Notes under the pieces: generated by a model | Database searches by the model: none | Told to the model about the DNA's origin: nothing | What the model saw: only the letters and a program-made list of their open reading frames with translations | Assembly (NCBI GenBank): GCA_947579605.1 | Contig: OX388325.1 | Span: forward strand, 11,217,572 to 11,281,571 | DNA length: 64,000 bases | Direction of reading: 5' to 3' | Source of the DNA: Athripsodes cinereus | Taxonomy: Eukaryota; Arthropoda; Insecta; Trichoptera; Leptoceridae | Translations under genes and position numbers: made by a program | Shown: one piece after another, positions 56,101 through 58,905 of the stretch | Layout of the letters: every line of letters begins with the position of its first letter | Position numbering within the stretch: position 1 is the first letter of the stretch

Positions 56101-57783
56101 GCTTTTCCAAATTATTTGAAAATGAACATTTATATATTGCATAATGAGTGCAGAATAGTAGAATATTTTTAAATCCCTTTTAAATTCTAGTGTTTTATAA
56201 ATTTAATTGTAAATTTCTCAGCTAGTTGGCTGCGTCTGTTGTCACTTCATGTAGGTAAACCCAACTAAACTCAAAGCCATATGGAGAATAAAAGAATAAA
56301 ATGCATTATACATTTTTGATTTAGGTGTTGAGGCAAATGCACCTCTTGTGCAATGGTTCTGGGAGGTGATGGAGGAGTTGAGTAGCGCAGAGAGGGCTCT
56401 CTTCCTACGCTTCGTGTGGGGTCGGACACGCCTTCCTCGCTCTCAGGCAGACTTCCGCGGACGTGATTTTGTGCTGCAGGTGCTGGACAAGTATCAGCCA
56501 CCCGATCACTTCCTTCCTGAGAGTTATACATGCTTCTTCCTACTCAAGATGCCAAGATACTCGTGCAAGATTGTGCTCAGAGAGAAATTGAGGTAAGATA
56601 CATAAATCTGTATGTGTGAGTGAAAAATATTGTTTGACAAAAACCCAAAATTATAGCACCAAAAAAAAAACAAATGAAAAATATTTTTTTTTTAGAAAAT
56701 CAACTACTTAATTTCTGTACATGTGAACGAAAGGATCTTATCTCAAAAAAATTATAAATCAGGTTGATTTTCTAAAAATGTCCCTCATTCGTTTTTAATA
56801 TTAATTTAATTATTTTTATATCCTGTGGAGCAACTGGTAAAGAATTGGTTTCCCACTCTTTTCTGTAAGTTTTCGAGTGTCCTGTAAATAAGTATGTGTT
56901 AAAAAAAATTAAGACATTTTACATCTTAAATTCAGCAAATGAGGTTAGCCACCCATCCTGAATGTCATGATTTTATATTGGTACGGAGAGGACAGCTTGC
57001 ATGTTTATTATATGCAGCTGGTCTGCTGGCCACCCCACTTGTGGGATATGCCGTGATGGTATATAGTATCCTTTTTCACTTCATCTTCCCATCTCAATCT
57101 GGGATGGGAAGACGAAGTGAAAAAGGATGCGGCGCAGCTTCTCCAGGTGGGAAATTGGAAGTCGGCCGCTGAGGACAGGGGGGACTGGAGACATATGTTA
57201 CGGGAGGCCAAGGCTCGATATGGGCTGTACCGCCATTGGAGAGAGTGTATTTATAGTATAGTATAGAATTATTTTTATTTGTTCCATCATACAGTTGTTT
57301 TTTCTCATGTGTAAATGTTTTGTCGGTAGCCTGGAGGTGAAGTCTCAGCCTCATGCACATAAGGTTCTTGGTTCGATCTCGAATCAAGTCTTTCACGAAA
57401 CAAGCTTTTAGCTTACTGTGAAATCTGTATGAAGTTGTATTTGAGTTTATAACAAAAAACCCAGATACATCTTTTTTTTTAATTCATGCATATTGAACTA
57501 GTCCCAAACTAAGATATGAATCTTGTATCATAGGTACTAACACATGATACTCATATTAAATTCACTAAACACATATTTTTTAACATATTAATGATGTCCA
57601 TATGTGATATAGATAAATTTGTTTGAATAATATAATCATGTTACATTGTTTATTTAATATTTCAGATACGCAATCCACTTCTGCAAGAGCATAGACACAG
57701 ATGAATATGCTCGCGTTGCATTAACCGCAGCGGACAGAGCGTCATCTGAAGAAAGCGGTAACGAGGAAGATGGGAGAGGATAA
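822..57783 (+). CDS. HERC2: HERC2, giant HECT E3 ubiquitin ligase (5'-partial, 64 exons)
   Basis: Large E3 ligase that passes ubiquitin from an E2 to substrates through a C-terminal HECT cysteine; known in animals for DNA-damage signalling, centrosome and neuronal roles. I joined 64 exons by splice sites and phase; they sum to 11,334 nt with no internal stop (3,777 residues, then TAA at 57781). Exon coordinates are given in the twelve domain entries below. Domain order (MIB/HERC2, UBA-like, CPH, SH3-like, DOC, RLD2, RLD3, HECT) is diagnostic of HERC2 rather than of other HERC proteins. The first exon seen starts in phase 0 at a 3' splice site, so the true start, RLD1 and the cytochrome b5-like domain lie upstream of the window. 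All introns are GT-AG except one GC-AG (43922-44089). Residue numbers in these entries count from the first residue encoded here. Oddities: no ZZ finger and several low-complexity insertions. Confidence 0.96.
1250..1332. repeat. 21-bp minisatellite, about 4 copies
   Basis: Unit tctatacaatcatgatattt plus one a, repeated head to tail. The apparent peptide repeat it encodes (MIFIYTI) is a by-product, not a gene. Confidence 0.9.
1587..1771 (+). mobile_element. tRNA-derived SINE, family 1, copy A
   Basis: tRNA-like head with A box (tagcctgcaggtagagtc) and B box (ggttcgatacc), then a common body (aagcttttag...cttactgtgaaagg) and A-rich tail. It matches copies at 16230-16383, 24899-25072 and 57318-57482. 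It ends about 15 bases before the acceptor of HERC2 exon 2 (1785). Confidence 0.85.
2027..2580. repeat. SINE-like repeat family 3, split by a MITE
   Basis: Flanks 2027-2096 and 2445-2580 together match the continuous copy at 58030-58205 (shared blocks: gatatgaat, gatacacata, gacaatttgaaaa, cctggccgagaa). Right part contains a tRNA-like acccgggacc motif. The MITE at 2097-2444 sits between the halves. Confidence 0.65.
2097..2444. mobile_element. MITE with TAGTGATGTAACGAAT-type terminal inverted repeats, copy 1
   Basis: Ends taatgatgtaacgaat and attcgttacatcacta are inverted repeats. Interior has several cgaatattcg palindromes and a C-run of about 16. Reverse-complement relative to the copy at 12817-13171. 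Flanked by acatat on both sides, a likely target duplication. No coding capacity. TIR style suggests a hAT-type origin, unproven. Confidence 0.8.
2637..2836 (+). repeat. Dispersed repeat D1 (plus-strand copy)
   Basis: About 200-250 bp non-coding family. Landmarks: tctcccactctt, gagtgtcctgtaaaaggca, atgaggtatgccaccca and ggctaccccacttgtgg. Best copies are 50677-50930 and 56822-57062; others at 37960-38215 (+) and 6634-6850, 8834-8965, 13187-13395, 13780-13955, 17225-17345, 23890-24000 and 25084-25200 (-). Confidence 0.7.
3643..4114 (+). other. HERC2 intron, nothing recognised
   Basis: Very AT-rich intron between exons 4 and 5 with only short A/T runs and no coding or repeat structure I can name. 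Confidence 0.5.
4855..4950 (-). mobile_element. LINE 3'-UTR remnant
   Basis: Antisense tail: an (aaat)n start followed by aggcaggcttc...aatctcttccagccaac, the same 3'-UTR signature as the LINE end at 32100-32155. Short and decayed. Confidence 0.5.
5421..6594 (+). CDS. HERC2: HERC2 exons 7-9: conserved helical segment before MIB/HERC2
   Basis: Exons 5421-5569, 6172-6319 and 6399-6594, residues 420-583. Tryptophan-rich start ([10 protein letters not shown]) and then helices ([17 protein letters not shown]). The last exon is alanine- and leucine-rich ([20 protein letters not shown]). No named domain recognised; it is placed in HERC2 by frame continuity with the MIB/HERC2 exons that follow. Acceptors at 5420, 6171 and 6398 and donors at 5570, 6320 and 6595 all keep phase. 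The 600-base intron between exons 7 and 8 holds a long inverted repeat (5955-6102). Confidence 0.85.
5955..6102. repeat. Hairpin-forming inverted repeat (MITE-like)
   Basis: Left arm 5955-6017 and right arm 6048-6102 are near-perfect inverted repeats (gaaacactgtataactttca versus its complement), with a loop containing ctgaggatggatgtatgtcc. A related half copy lies at 53195-53285 (ctgaagatggacgtatatgc). Confidence 0.8.
6634..6850 (-). repeat. Dispersed repeat D1 (minus-strand copy)
   Basis: Antisense copy: gccatttgccactgg, acatgtgagttgtcc, aattgtagatgtttaatgt and acctgctttttactgg. Lies between exons 9 and 10. Confidence 0.6.
6911..7745 (+). CDS. HERC2: HERC2 exons 10-11: MIB/HERC2 domain
   Basis: Exons 6911-7238 and 7556-7745, residues 584-756. 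The first 95 residues form a Gly/Ser-rich helical segment. The MIB/HERC2 domain (about residues 677-737) follows: [16 protein letters not shown], then the exon junction, then [19 protein letters not shown] and ending [10 protein letters not shown]. The W..W, V.W and YDL positions of the family are all present. In Mind bomb proteins this small beta fold binds peptide ligands; in HERC2 its partner is less well known. The tail of the second exon is proline-rich ([18 protein letters not shown]). Confidence 0.95.
7891..13564 (+). CDS. HERC2: HERC2 exons 12-21: long helical middle region
   Basis: Exons 7891-8049, 8518-8682, 9652-9770, 10395-10569, 10964-11148, 11374-11554, 11780-11931, 12168-12309, 12510-12662 and 13433-13564, residues 757-1277. 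Mostly leucine-rich helices with short His, Gln or Pro runs, consistent with a scaffold of helical repeats. Exons 18-19 encode a small beta-rich stretch ([17 protein letters not shown], then [11 protein letters not shown]) that looks like an SH3-type barrel. No catalytic motif. Exon 16 (10964-11148) is open throughout but starts without a Met. Introns contain LINE and MITE fragments (9025-9295 and 12817-13171). Confidence 0.85.
8683..9651 (+). other. HERC2 intron with repeat debris
   Basis: Holds a weak D1 copy (8834-8965, minus), an antisense LINE 3' fragment (9025-9295) and, from about 9305 to 9600, an AT-rich start followed by GC-richer sequence (cgccctataacaggcgtaat) that looks like a LINE 3' UTR in antisense but is not securely identified. 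Confidence 0.5.
9025..9295 (-). mobile_element. RTE-like LINE C-terminal fragment, second family
   Basis: Reading the minus strand gives an open frame: [20 protein letters not shown], then [16 protein letters not shown] and [15 protein letters not shown], ending in TGA near 9030. This is the tail seen at the C-terminus of many RTE-type reverse transcriptases, and it differs from the [11 protein letters not shown] family elsewhere in the window. 5'-truncated. Confidence 0.75.
9771..10394 (+). other. HERC2 intron, unidentified insert
   Basis: AT-rich flanks; about 10050-10260 is GC-richer (ggggttccccagaatatt, ccagggagccggaggg) with no homology I recognise and no significant reading frame. Confidence 0.4.
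12817..13171. mobile_element. MITE with TAGTGATGTAACGAAT-type terminal inverted repeats, copy 2
   Basis: Begins tagtgatgtaacgaatattc and ends gttacatcacta. Interior is the reverse complement of copy 1 (2097-2444), including its homopolymer run (here G) followed by tagaaattttaatgtttgag. Flanked by atctat on both sides. No coding capacity. Confidence 0.85.
13187..13395 (-). repeat. Dispersed repeat D1 (minus-strand copy)
   Basis: Antisense D1 copy directly after the MITE: ttggggtactcagtagac, atacatgtctttttacac and aaaagagtgggagatctattc. Confidence 0.65.
13780..13955 (-). repeat. Dispersed repeat D1 (minus-strand copy)
   Basis: Contains agccagtagactaattattg, catgtaagctgtcc, agtatacctcatcattac and tgccttatatgggacactcg. 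Followed immediately by a CR1-like LINE fragment. Confidence 0.65.
13970..14380 (+). mobile_element. CR1-like LINE, ORF2 C-terminal fragment
   Basis: Open from about 13970 to the stop at 14371-14373. Encodes [55 protein letters not shown], then [20 protein letters not shown] and [10 protein letters not shown]. This is the conserved post-RT tail of CR1-group LINEs. 5'-truncated, intron between exons 21 and 22, sense orientation. Confidence 0.85.
14516..15466 (+). CDS. HERC2: HERC2 exons 22-24: UBA-like segment
   Basis: Exons 14516-14605, 14814-14921 and 15345-15466, residues 1278-1384. The second exon has the UBA signature [20 protein letters not shown] and the third has [18 protein letters not shown], matching helix 1 / MGF loop and helix 3 of a UBA fold, separated by an intron and a short linker. 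Vertebrate HERC2 has an equivalent MGF motif just before its CPH domain, so position and motif agree. A UBA fold would bind ubiquitin, but this is not shown here. An acidic stretch (DSDDDEPP) precedes it. Confidence 0.85.
15575..16080 (+). mobile_element. LINE ORF2 C-terminal fragment (third tail family)
   Basis: Open frame to the TAA at 16067-16069. Encodes [40 protein letters not shown] and [20 protein letters not shown], the typical region after the RT domain of RTE/craniofacial-like LINEs. Flanked by AT-rich tails. Dead fragment, sense to HERC2. The stretch just upstream, 15500-15565, is an aatatttat microsatellite. Confidence 0.8.
16230..16383 (+). mobile_element. tRNA-derived SINE, family 1, copy B (5'-truncated)
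   Basis: Lacks most of the A box but keeps ccttgtgaacaaggggtccg, the B box (ggttcgatccc) and the full body and A-rich tail. Its 5' flank (16136-16200) carries part of a D1 repeat. Confidence 0.8.
16657..18635 (+). CDS. HERC2: HERC2 exons 25-27: CPH domain plus Ser/His/Gln insertion
   Basis: Exons 16657-16776, 18056-18124 and 18314-18635, residues 1385-1554. The CPH domain (shared by CUL7, PARC and HERC2; a Tudor-like fold that binds the p53 tetramerization domain in CUL7) runs from about residue 1393 to 1470: [20 protein letters not shown], then [14 protein letters not shown], then [20 protein letters not shown]. After it comes about 55 residues rich in Ser, His and Gln, then the start of an SH3-like segment ([20 protein letters not shown]) completed in exon 28. 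The intron between exons 25 and 26 holds a hairpin MITE and an antisense RTE-like fragment. Confidence 0.95.
17028..17190. repeat. Hairpin MITE, family H2, copy 1
   Basis: Arms gaaacaagtgtttctttcta and its complement (agaaagaaacgcttgtttca) flank a short loop; one arm is partly deleted. The end tggaattctactaggtgtgcaccgac is the reverse complement of the start of the better copy at 39388-39570. Confidence 0.7.
17225..17345 (-). repeat. Dispersed repeat D1 (minus-strand copy)
   Basis: tacctta...tgaattgaagatggtaaatg, atacatgccttttacaatag and aaagggtgggaggcatattc. It abuts the antisense RTE fragment. Confidence 0.6.
17346..18003 (-). mobile_element. RTE-like LINE ORF2 C-terminal fragment (antisense)
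   Basis: Minus-strand frame from about 18000 to the stop at 17377 with no interruptions: [60 protein letters not shown] and [19 protein letters not shown]. Same family as the fragments at 76-405, 34253-34690 and 36555-36820. Tail (tatact repeats) at the low-coordinate end. The 5' end is truncated, 50 bases from the exon 26 acceptor. Confidence 0.85.
18808..18935 (+). mobile_element. Decayed RTE-like LINE 3' remnant
   Basis: ggatcaaattctta...tgttgagtaagagaaatc and ttctctctctgcttacccca...gggatagtat match the ends of the better copies, but the frame is broken by small deletions. Confidence 0.5.
19198..19530. repeat. 65-bp minisatellite, 5 copies
   Basis: Five identical-looking units (acttc starts at 19206, 19271, 19336, 19401 and 19466). 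The unit (atggagtacccggtaaaaaa, aggtctcccactcttc) is the start of the dispersed D1 repeat plus a gtacagtagcagtaga linker. Ends 45 bases before the acceptor of HERC2 exon 28. Confidence 0.95.
19576..24643 (+). CDS. HERC2: HERC2 exons 28-31: SH3-like end and DOC/APC10 domain, ZZ finger absent
   Basis: Exons 19576-19820, 23531-23767, 24124-24243 and 24548-24643, residues 1555-1787. Exon 28 finishes the SH3-like segment ([19 protein letters not shown]) and goes, after only about 18 residues, into the DOC/APC10 beta sandwich ([27 protein letters not shown], then GKHWIRLEM across the junction with exon 29). DOC continues to [20 protein letters not shown] in exon 30. In APC10 this fold helps substrate recognition. 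The ZZ zinc finger expected between the two in vertebrate HERC2 is missing: exon 28 encodes a single Cys, so no zinc-binding set is possible. Exon 31 is an acidic linker to RLD2. Confidence 0.95.
19821..23530 (+). other. 3.7-kb HERC2 intron, mostly unidentified
   Basis: Holds a fragment of repeat family 3 at its start (19848-19910, antisense). From about 20160 to 22740 there is sequence I cannot place: GC-richer patches (21000-21250 and 21840-22150), CCAAT-like motifs (22030-22050), a local duplication of about 110 bp (21437-21545 and 21573-21690, sharing gtcattaattctcctcc-like blocks and tatctatcaccaatt), and two T-runs (22303 and 22434). No long reading frame. It may be an old LTR or LINE untranslated region. 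Confidence 0.5.
24250..24435 (-). mobile_element. LINE RNase H-end fragment, copy 1 (antisense)
   Basis: Minus strand encodes [18 protein letters not shown] before frame decay; nucleotide match to the better copy at 25334-25508 (acctataagatctattgt, ccaaggtgtggagaga, tacccagtgtct). Confidence 0.65.
24899..25072 (+). mobile_element. tRNA-derived SINE, family 1, copy C (best copy)
   Basis: tRNA-like head with A box tagcctgggg at 24911 and B box ggttcgatccc at 24954-24964, spaced as in a Pol III promoter, then body (cacaagcttttagctta, gaaaggtgtataaggttgta) and poly(A) tail from about 25060. Sense to HERC2. Confidence 0.9.
25334..25508 (-). mobile_element. LINE RNase H-end fragment, copy 2 (antisense)
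   Basis: Minus strand reads [20 protein letters not shown], then [19 protein letters not shown] and a stop. The C-x8-H-x3-C pattern after an RNase H domain is typical of I/R1/Loa-group LINE termini. Only this 3' part remains. Confidence 0.75.
25841..35520 (+). CDS. HERC2: HERC2 exons 32-38: RCC1-like domain 2 (RLD2)
   Basis: Exons 25841-25996, 26544-26705, 27447-27677, 28513-28636, 29054-29172, 29477-29632 and 35172-35520, residues 1788-2219. Seven-bladed RCC1 propeller; successive blades show [90 protein letters not shown] and [15 protein letters not shown]. This propeller is a protein-interaction platform. The closing blade in exon 38 is interrupted by about 40 Ser/Asn/Thr residues before [10 protein letters not shown]. 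The intron before exon 38 (29633-35171, 5.5 kb) is the largest here and is filled with nested transposons. Confidence 0.97.
25997..26543 (+). other. HERC2 intron, no clear element
   Basis: AT-rich intron between exons 32 and 33. About 26325-26450 (cgcttagacacaggctctag...ggtggcaatgtggaatt) looks like a decayed LINE tail; not secure. Confidence 0.35.
27034..27140. repeat. Dispersed repeat also found at 49933-50075
   Basis: Shared blocks: tcatcattatcgccctcaac versus catcatcctcaatg, ctcctctc..gagc.cag, aaaccagcctcc and attcagagc. Two copies in opposite thirds of the gene, same orientation. No coding content seen. Confidence 0.6.
27678..28512 (+). other. HERC2 intron with SINE family 2 and unknown sequence
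   Basis: Includes a tRNA-like SINE (27905-28012, minus). About 28015-28460 has an open stretch ([15 protein letters not shown]...) but no recognised homology, codon use unlike the exons, and no splice signals; I treat it as non-coding. Confidence 0.45.
27905..28012 (-). mobile_element. tRNA-like SINE, family 2, copy A (minus)
   Basis: Matches 58800-58905: atttggtag..c.ctggatg, cagcaacccatcctttt, aagctactaggcgacatgc. Its B box is degraded here. Confidence 0.6.
29825..31461. mobile_element. 1.64-kb non-autonomous DNA transposon with long TIRs
   Basis: Left end tatgtgtcgctgagttacga (continuing aatccgctataacac) is the exact reverse complement of the right end gtgttatagcggatttcgta (continuing actcagcgacacata); the match is about 35 bp. 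TA at each border would fit a Tc1/mariner-type target site. The interior has no transposase frame. It contains a direct duplication (30689-30770 and 30811-30890, both ending acaacgggtggggcc). Confidence 0.8.
31591..31767. repeat. Near-perfect 177-bp palindrome
   Basis: Arms of about 88 bp around a centre near 31679 (ataatcatactatgattatg). The inner arm cggctgcaatgccataatc is exactly mirrored; I see one mismatch in the arms (near 31628). It would form a long hairpin in HERC2 pre-mRNA. Confidence 0.9.
31877..31942 (+). mobile_element. CR1-like LINE 3' tail
   Basis: ttggaagagatcacaccttt...gcgataaactcgccctctgt then (ttta)n. The same tail is seen at 36300-36425 (ggaagagatcgcgcctttgc) and, decayed, at 36830-36870 and 40500-40560. 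Confidence 0.6.
32033..32783 (-). mobile_element. CR1-like LINE, 3' end, inserted antisense in the RTE
   Basis: Minus strand encodes [60 protein letters not shown] and [19 protein letters not shown], then a 3' UTR and (aaat)n tail at 32033. Target duplication atgta at 32028-32032 and 32784-32788. Removing it restores the RTE reading frame. Confidence 0.88.
33228..34252 (+). mobile_element. BEL/Pao-like LTR retrotransposon 5' fragment
   Basis: Starts tgttagaacatgtaagcaca (LTR-type TGTT end) inside the RTE frame. A leader with ggtcctagcgagccg, usual for BEL/Pao elements, follows at about 33440. Then comes a gag start at 34020 ([19 protein letters not shown], then [19 protein letters not shown]), stopping at 34254-34256. 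No protease, RT or 3' LTR remains, so it is a deletion remnant. LTR length not determined. Confidence 0.75.
36053..38557 (+). CDS. HERC2: HERC2 exons 39-41: low-complexity linker between RLD2 and RLD3
   Basis: Exons 36053-36210, 37104-37712 and 38302-38557, residues 2220-2560. Exon 39 encodes a helix ([20 protein letters not shown]). Exon 40 is the longest exon (609 nt) and mostly Ser/Asn/Thr/Met/Ala-rich with an acidic end ([16 protein letters not shown]), probably disordered. Its donor is gttagt at 37713. Exon 41 has a Ser-rich start and a conserved segment ([20 protein letters not shown]) that matches the family region with the pattern LDEFTSLL. The function of the linker is not evident from the sequence. 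Confidence 0.85.
36300..36425 (+). mobile_element. CR1-like LINE 3' tail
   Basis: ttggaagagatcgcgccttt, gataaactcgccctctgtat, ending agtaaagaataaataaataa. Same tail as 31877-31942. Confidence 0.6.
36555..36820 (+). mobile_element. RTE-like LINE 3' fragment
   Basis: [39 protein letters not shown] and [16 protein letters not shown]. Relative to the family a 12-base in-frame deletion removes the DHVD of [11 protein letters not shown]. Frame ends at 36817-36819. Confidence 0.8.
37960..38215 (+). repeat. Dispersed repeat D1 (plus-strand copy)
   Basis: Contains ggcctcccactcttttctgt, acaatgatgaagtaaaccac, catggagatgatagtttaca and tatggctacccaatttatag. Intron between exons 40 and 41. Confidence 0.6.
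39027..42393 (+). CDS. HERC2: HERC2 exons 42-48: conserved region between linker and RLD3
   Basis: Exons 39027-39173, 39778-39945, 40376-40473, 40704-40848, 41026-41198, 41800-41927 and 42217-42393, residues 2561-2905. Contains [12 protein letters not shown], then the conserved [16 protein letters not shown] and [19 protein letters not shown], which look like two strand-rich pieces of a beta-sandwich (CUB-like) fold; this fold call is an inference. The remaining exons are helical (for example [19 protein letters not shown]) and end in [11 protein letters not shown], which leads into RLD3. The last donor is gtttgt at 42394. Confidence 0.9.
39388..39570. repeat. Hairpin MITE, family H2, copy 2 (best copy)
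   Basis: Arms 39412-39468 and 39503-39559 are near-perfect inverted repeats (aattgaaacaagtgtttctt versus its complement) around a 34-base loop. The 5' flank gtcggtgcacacgtagtaga is shared, inverted, with 17028-17190. A decayed relative lies at 53808-53890. Confidence 0.85.
41199..41799 (+). other. HERC2 intron, nothing recognised
   Basis: Very AT-rich intron between exons 46 and 47 with a short duplication (aatctctaaaaagaac at about 41541 and 41565); no element identified. Confidence 0.45.
42814..49528 (+). CDS. HERC2: HERC2 exons 49-56: RCC1-like domain 3 (RLD3)
   Basis: Exons 42814-43028, 43827-43921, 44090-44196, 47556-47733, 48003-48126, 48413-48542, 48812-49046 and 49379-49528, residues 2906-3317. 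Third propeller of HERC2: [104 protein letters not shown], closing with [14 protein letters not shown]3 in vertebrates contacts partners such as NEURL4 and other DxDKDxD-type ligands. The intron after exon 50 uses a GC donor. The intron after exon 51 (44197-47555) contains two large minisatellites. Confidence 0.97.
43029..43826 (+). other. HERC2 intron with SINE family 2 remnant
   Basis: Starts with a SINE family 2 remnant (43105-43185, minus: tttcctagttgaacccgcaa, acatcctttttgtgaag). A LINE 3'-UTR-like patch lies at 43460-43530 (gcttttagccaaggcaatct), also present at 54525-54580. The rest is AT-rich. Confidence 0.5.
43922..44089 (+). other. GC-AG intron of HERC2
   Basis: Exon 50 ends ...atcaccaag and the intron begins gcaagt; it ends ttttcag before gtggcttgtaac. 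Using GC keeps the frame and the conserved RLD3 sequence across the join (QHVFITK, then [10 protein letters not shown]). The AAG/gcaagt context is the usual one for GC donors. Confidence 0.9.
44351..44680. repeat. 63-bp minisatellite, about 5 copies
   Basis: cacaagaatt starts at 44367, 44430, 44493, 44556 and 44619, exactly 63 bp apart. Unit includes ttttattttaaagagcttcc and catcatcacacatgtcagag, with several substitutions between copies, so it is older than the neighbouring array. Confidence 0.95.
44850..47450. repeat. 117/118-bp minisatellite, 22 copies
   Basis: acttcacg (once acttcatg) starts at 44861 and recurs 22 times up to 47332. Units are almost identical and differ mainly by one T in a (ttta)n run, giving 117- or 118-bp periods. 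Unit contains cataatacggtgcattatct and gtaaacatgccagtctaaat. It fills most of the intron between HERC2 exons 51 and 52. Confidence 0.97.
50302..50557. mobile_element. Foldback element F1, intact copy
   Basis: Almost the whole element is an inverted repeat: cgtcgttggttcaatgaaat at the left end against ttcattgaaccaacgacg at the right; inner blocks ccaaattttacagggga and cacagatcaacaaatgtaat are mirrored too. Loop near acgtctaaaattatacatg. ACAT on both sides may be the target duplication. A second copy is split by the LINE at 59214-63925. Confidence 0.88.
50677..50930 (+). repeat. Dispersed repeat D1, best copy
   Basis: Begins cccgtggagcacccggtaaa and ends tgtgggatatgccgtgatgg before a tagtaatag tail. 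Defines the family with 56822-57062. No promoter boxes, frame or terminal repeats that I can assign to a class. Confidence 0.75.
51028..57783 (+). CDS. HERC2: HERC2 exons 57-64: C-terminal HECT ubiquitin ligase domain
   Basis: Exons 51028-51147, 52724-52937, 53442-53636, 54153-54325, 54646-54776, 54975-55138, 56325-56592 and 57666-57783, residues 3318-3777. N-lobe: [51 protein letters not shown] (E2-binding lobe). C-lobe: [38 protein letters not shown] and [16 protein letters not shown], whose Cys (codon 56531-56533, residue 3719) is the expected thioester cysteine, 58 residues from the end. The last exon encodes [20 protein letters not shown] and a short acidic tail ([13 protein letters not shown]), shorter than in vertebrates. 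Stop TAA at 57781-57783. No missing catalytic residue seen. Confidence 0.98.
51331..51856. mobile_element. piggyBac-like internal-deletion derivative
   Basis: Perfect 14-bp TIRs cccttttagtgcca ... tggcactaaaaggg. Left flank TTAA, right flank TTCA (a TTAA with one change), as for piggyBac insertion. A subterminal hairpin (cgagcgccattgcgg / gcgatggcgctcg) follows the left TIR. Inside, an ORF from 51502 starts [20 protein letters not shown] and soon reaches a Cys-rich piece ([14 protein letters not shown]), which looks like a transposase N-terminus joined to the C-terminal Cys-rich domain by a large deletion. Confidence 0.8.
51861..52723 (+). other. Remainder of HERC2 intron, nothing recognised
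   Basis: AT-rich (52060-52560 strongly so); no frame, tandem repeat or element identified. Confidence 0.45.
53195..53285. repeat. Half copy of the hairpin repeat at 5955-6102
   Basis: tactgaagatggacgtatat...gcgaaaagct and caagtgaaaggaaacagtgt match the loop and right arm of the 5955-6102 hairpin; the left arm is missing. Confidence 0.6.
53808..53925. repeat. H2 hairpin MITE remnant and (tgatg)n microsatellite
   Basis: gtagaattccataatgaaat and ttcctctattatatgattta resemble family H2 (39388-39570). The remnant ends in gagagagatg followed by seven tgatg-type repeats to about 53919, which may have grown from the element's own edge. Confidence 0.65.
55176..55664. mobile_element. pogo/mariner-like element (MITE)
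   Basis: Left end cagtggtaccttgacatatg and right end actcgtatgtcaagacaccactg, an imperfect TIR, with TA on both sides (55174-55175 and 55665-55666). Subterminal blocks actcgtatctcaaagcaaa and its relatives repeat inside. This terminus is common in Tc1/mariner-pogo families. No transposase frame; intron between exons 62 and 63. Confidence 0.8.
56822..57062 (+). repeat. Dispersed repeat D1 (plus-strand copy)
   Basis: ctgtggagcaactggtaaag to tgggatatgccgtgatgg, collinear with 50677-50930 over its full length. Confidence 0.75.
57096..57265 (+). mobile_element. LINE ORF2 3' end, fourth tail family
   Basis: Open frame [20 protein letters not shown], then [20 protein letters not shown] and [10 protein letters not shown], followed by tatagtatagtatag. 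A short inverted repeat at 57068-57128 (cactt..cttcccatct / gatgggaagacgaagtg) overlaps its start. Last intron of HERC2, sense. Confidence 0.7.
57318..57482 (+). mobile_element. tRNA-derived SINE, family 1, copy D
   Basis: A box tagcctggaggtgaagtctc, B box ggttcgatctc, body cacgaaacaagcttttagct and A/T tail. More diverged than copy C. 180 bases before the last HERC2 exon. Confidence 0.8.
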
Positions 57784-57809
57784 ATGAAAATAACAAAACA
57801 AATATACTA

Positions 57810-57815
57810 AATAAA
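57810..57815 (+). promoter_or_regulatory. Candidate HERC2 polyadenylation signal AATAAA
   Basis: First AATAAA hexamer after the HERC2 stop, 27 bases downstream. If used, the 3' UTR would be only about 50 bases. AT-rich sequence gives chance hexamers, so transcript ends are needed to confirm. Confidence 0.35.
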
Positions 57816-58029
57816 CCATCCAACAGAACTGGGAAGTAAAACATGTTAATCGGTAAATTGTTAAATATGACTTTGAACATTAGTTAATGTTAATCATAAA
57901 TTAACAAAGTAAACTTTTAACCTATTCTTAACTTAATCTTTAGTTAACGATGTTAATTTTTGATGTGTTTACATTAGTTATTACTAAGTCAACTTGCAAA
58001 TTTTTTCGTAGGTATGGATAAGTCGGACA

Positions 58030-58205
58030 GATCAAACTTGTCCCAAATTAAGATATGAATCTTGTGTTATGGATAGGTGCTAATGCAACGATACACATAT
58101 GTATGATACACCAAACACTTATACATGTAACACCCAGATCTAGGACAATTTGAAAAAGAATGTTTTTCATTTTGCCCTGGCCGAGAACTGAACCTGGGAC
58201 ATTAT
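58030..58205. repeat. SINE-like repeat family 3, uninterrupted copy
   Basis: aattaagatatgaatcttgt, gatacacatatgtatgatac, acacccagatctaggacaat and cctggccgagaactgaacc. Partial copies at 1109-1175, 57498-57560 and (antisense) 19848-19910. Confidence 0.65.
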
Positions 58206-58799
58206 GGACACTAGTTGAATCTTCAAATTTGAACACCTTCAAAAATTTGTATGATTCATTGAAGTTGTGATAATTTTGTTGGGCCTGATGGTTGTTATTG
58301 TGACAGTAGTGTTGAGATCAGACATATATCAGCTTAGCTGCCTGGCTGATAACAACACTATAATAATATTTAAGACTCAAAGGGGAGAGCATTACCGCCA
58401 CCCCAGTCGTCATTAAATGAAGTATGTTATTAAGGGGAGGGTCCCTCAGCGAATTTCTGTGAGCTGTTGTATAAATGTACAAATTTAAGAATATTCAAAT
58501 GAGTAACAAAGATAATTTGTTAACGCATTTATGAAAAACAAAGTTAAATATTTCATAATCAACTATGCCCAGTTCTGACATTCAACATTCGAACAACGTA
58601 ATTTTAAAATTGAATATAAAATGAAATCATTCCATTTTTTCAAAATATTTATGCTGCCTTGCTAATTAATTGTTTATAAGTTTTACAAGACAAGTTGCAT
58701 ATATTATAACACTACTGACAAGTGTTATAATGTCTTTAGTCATATTTACGTATGATAATTTTTGAAAACGAAACTATCAAATAATTCTTAGAAAATACA

Positions 58800-58905
58800 A
58801 TGTCATCTTATTTGGTAGTTCCCCAGATGGGATTTGAACCCGCAATCCATTCTTTTTGCAAAATGTGCTTCAGTTAAGGTACCAGGTGATATGCAGAAAG
58901 CTTGT
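58800..58905 (-). mobile_element. tRNA-like SINE, family 2, best copy (minus)
   Basis: On the minus strand it contains the B box ggttcaaatcc (58830-58840) in a tRNA-like arm (cgggttcaaatcccatctgg) and an A-box-like region upstream. Related copies at 27905-28012 and 43105-43185. Confidence 0.65.
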
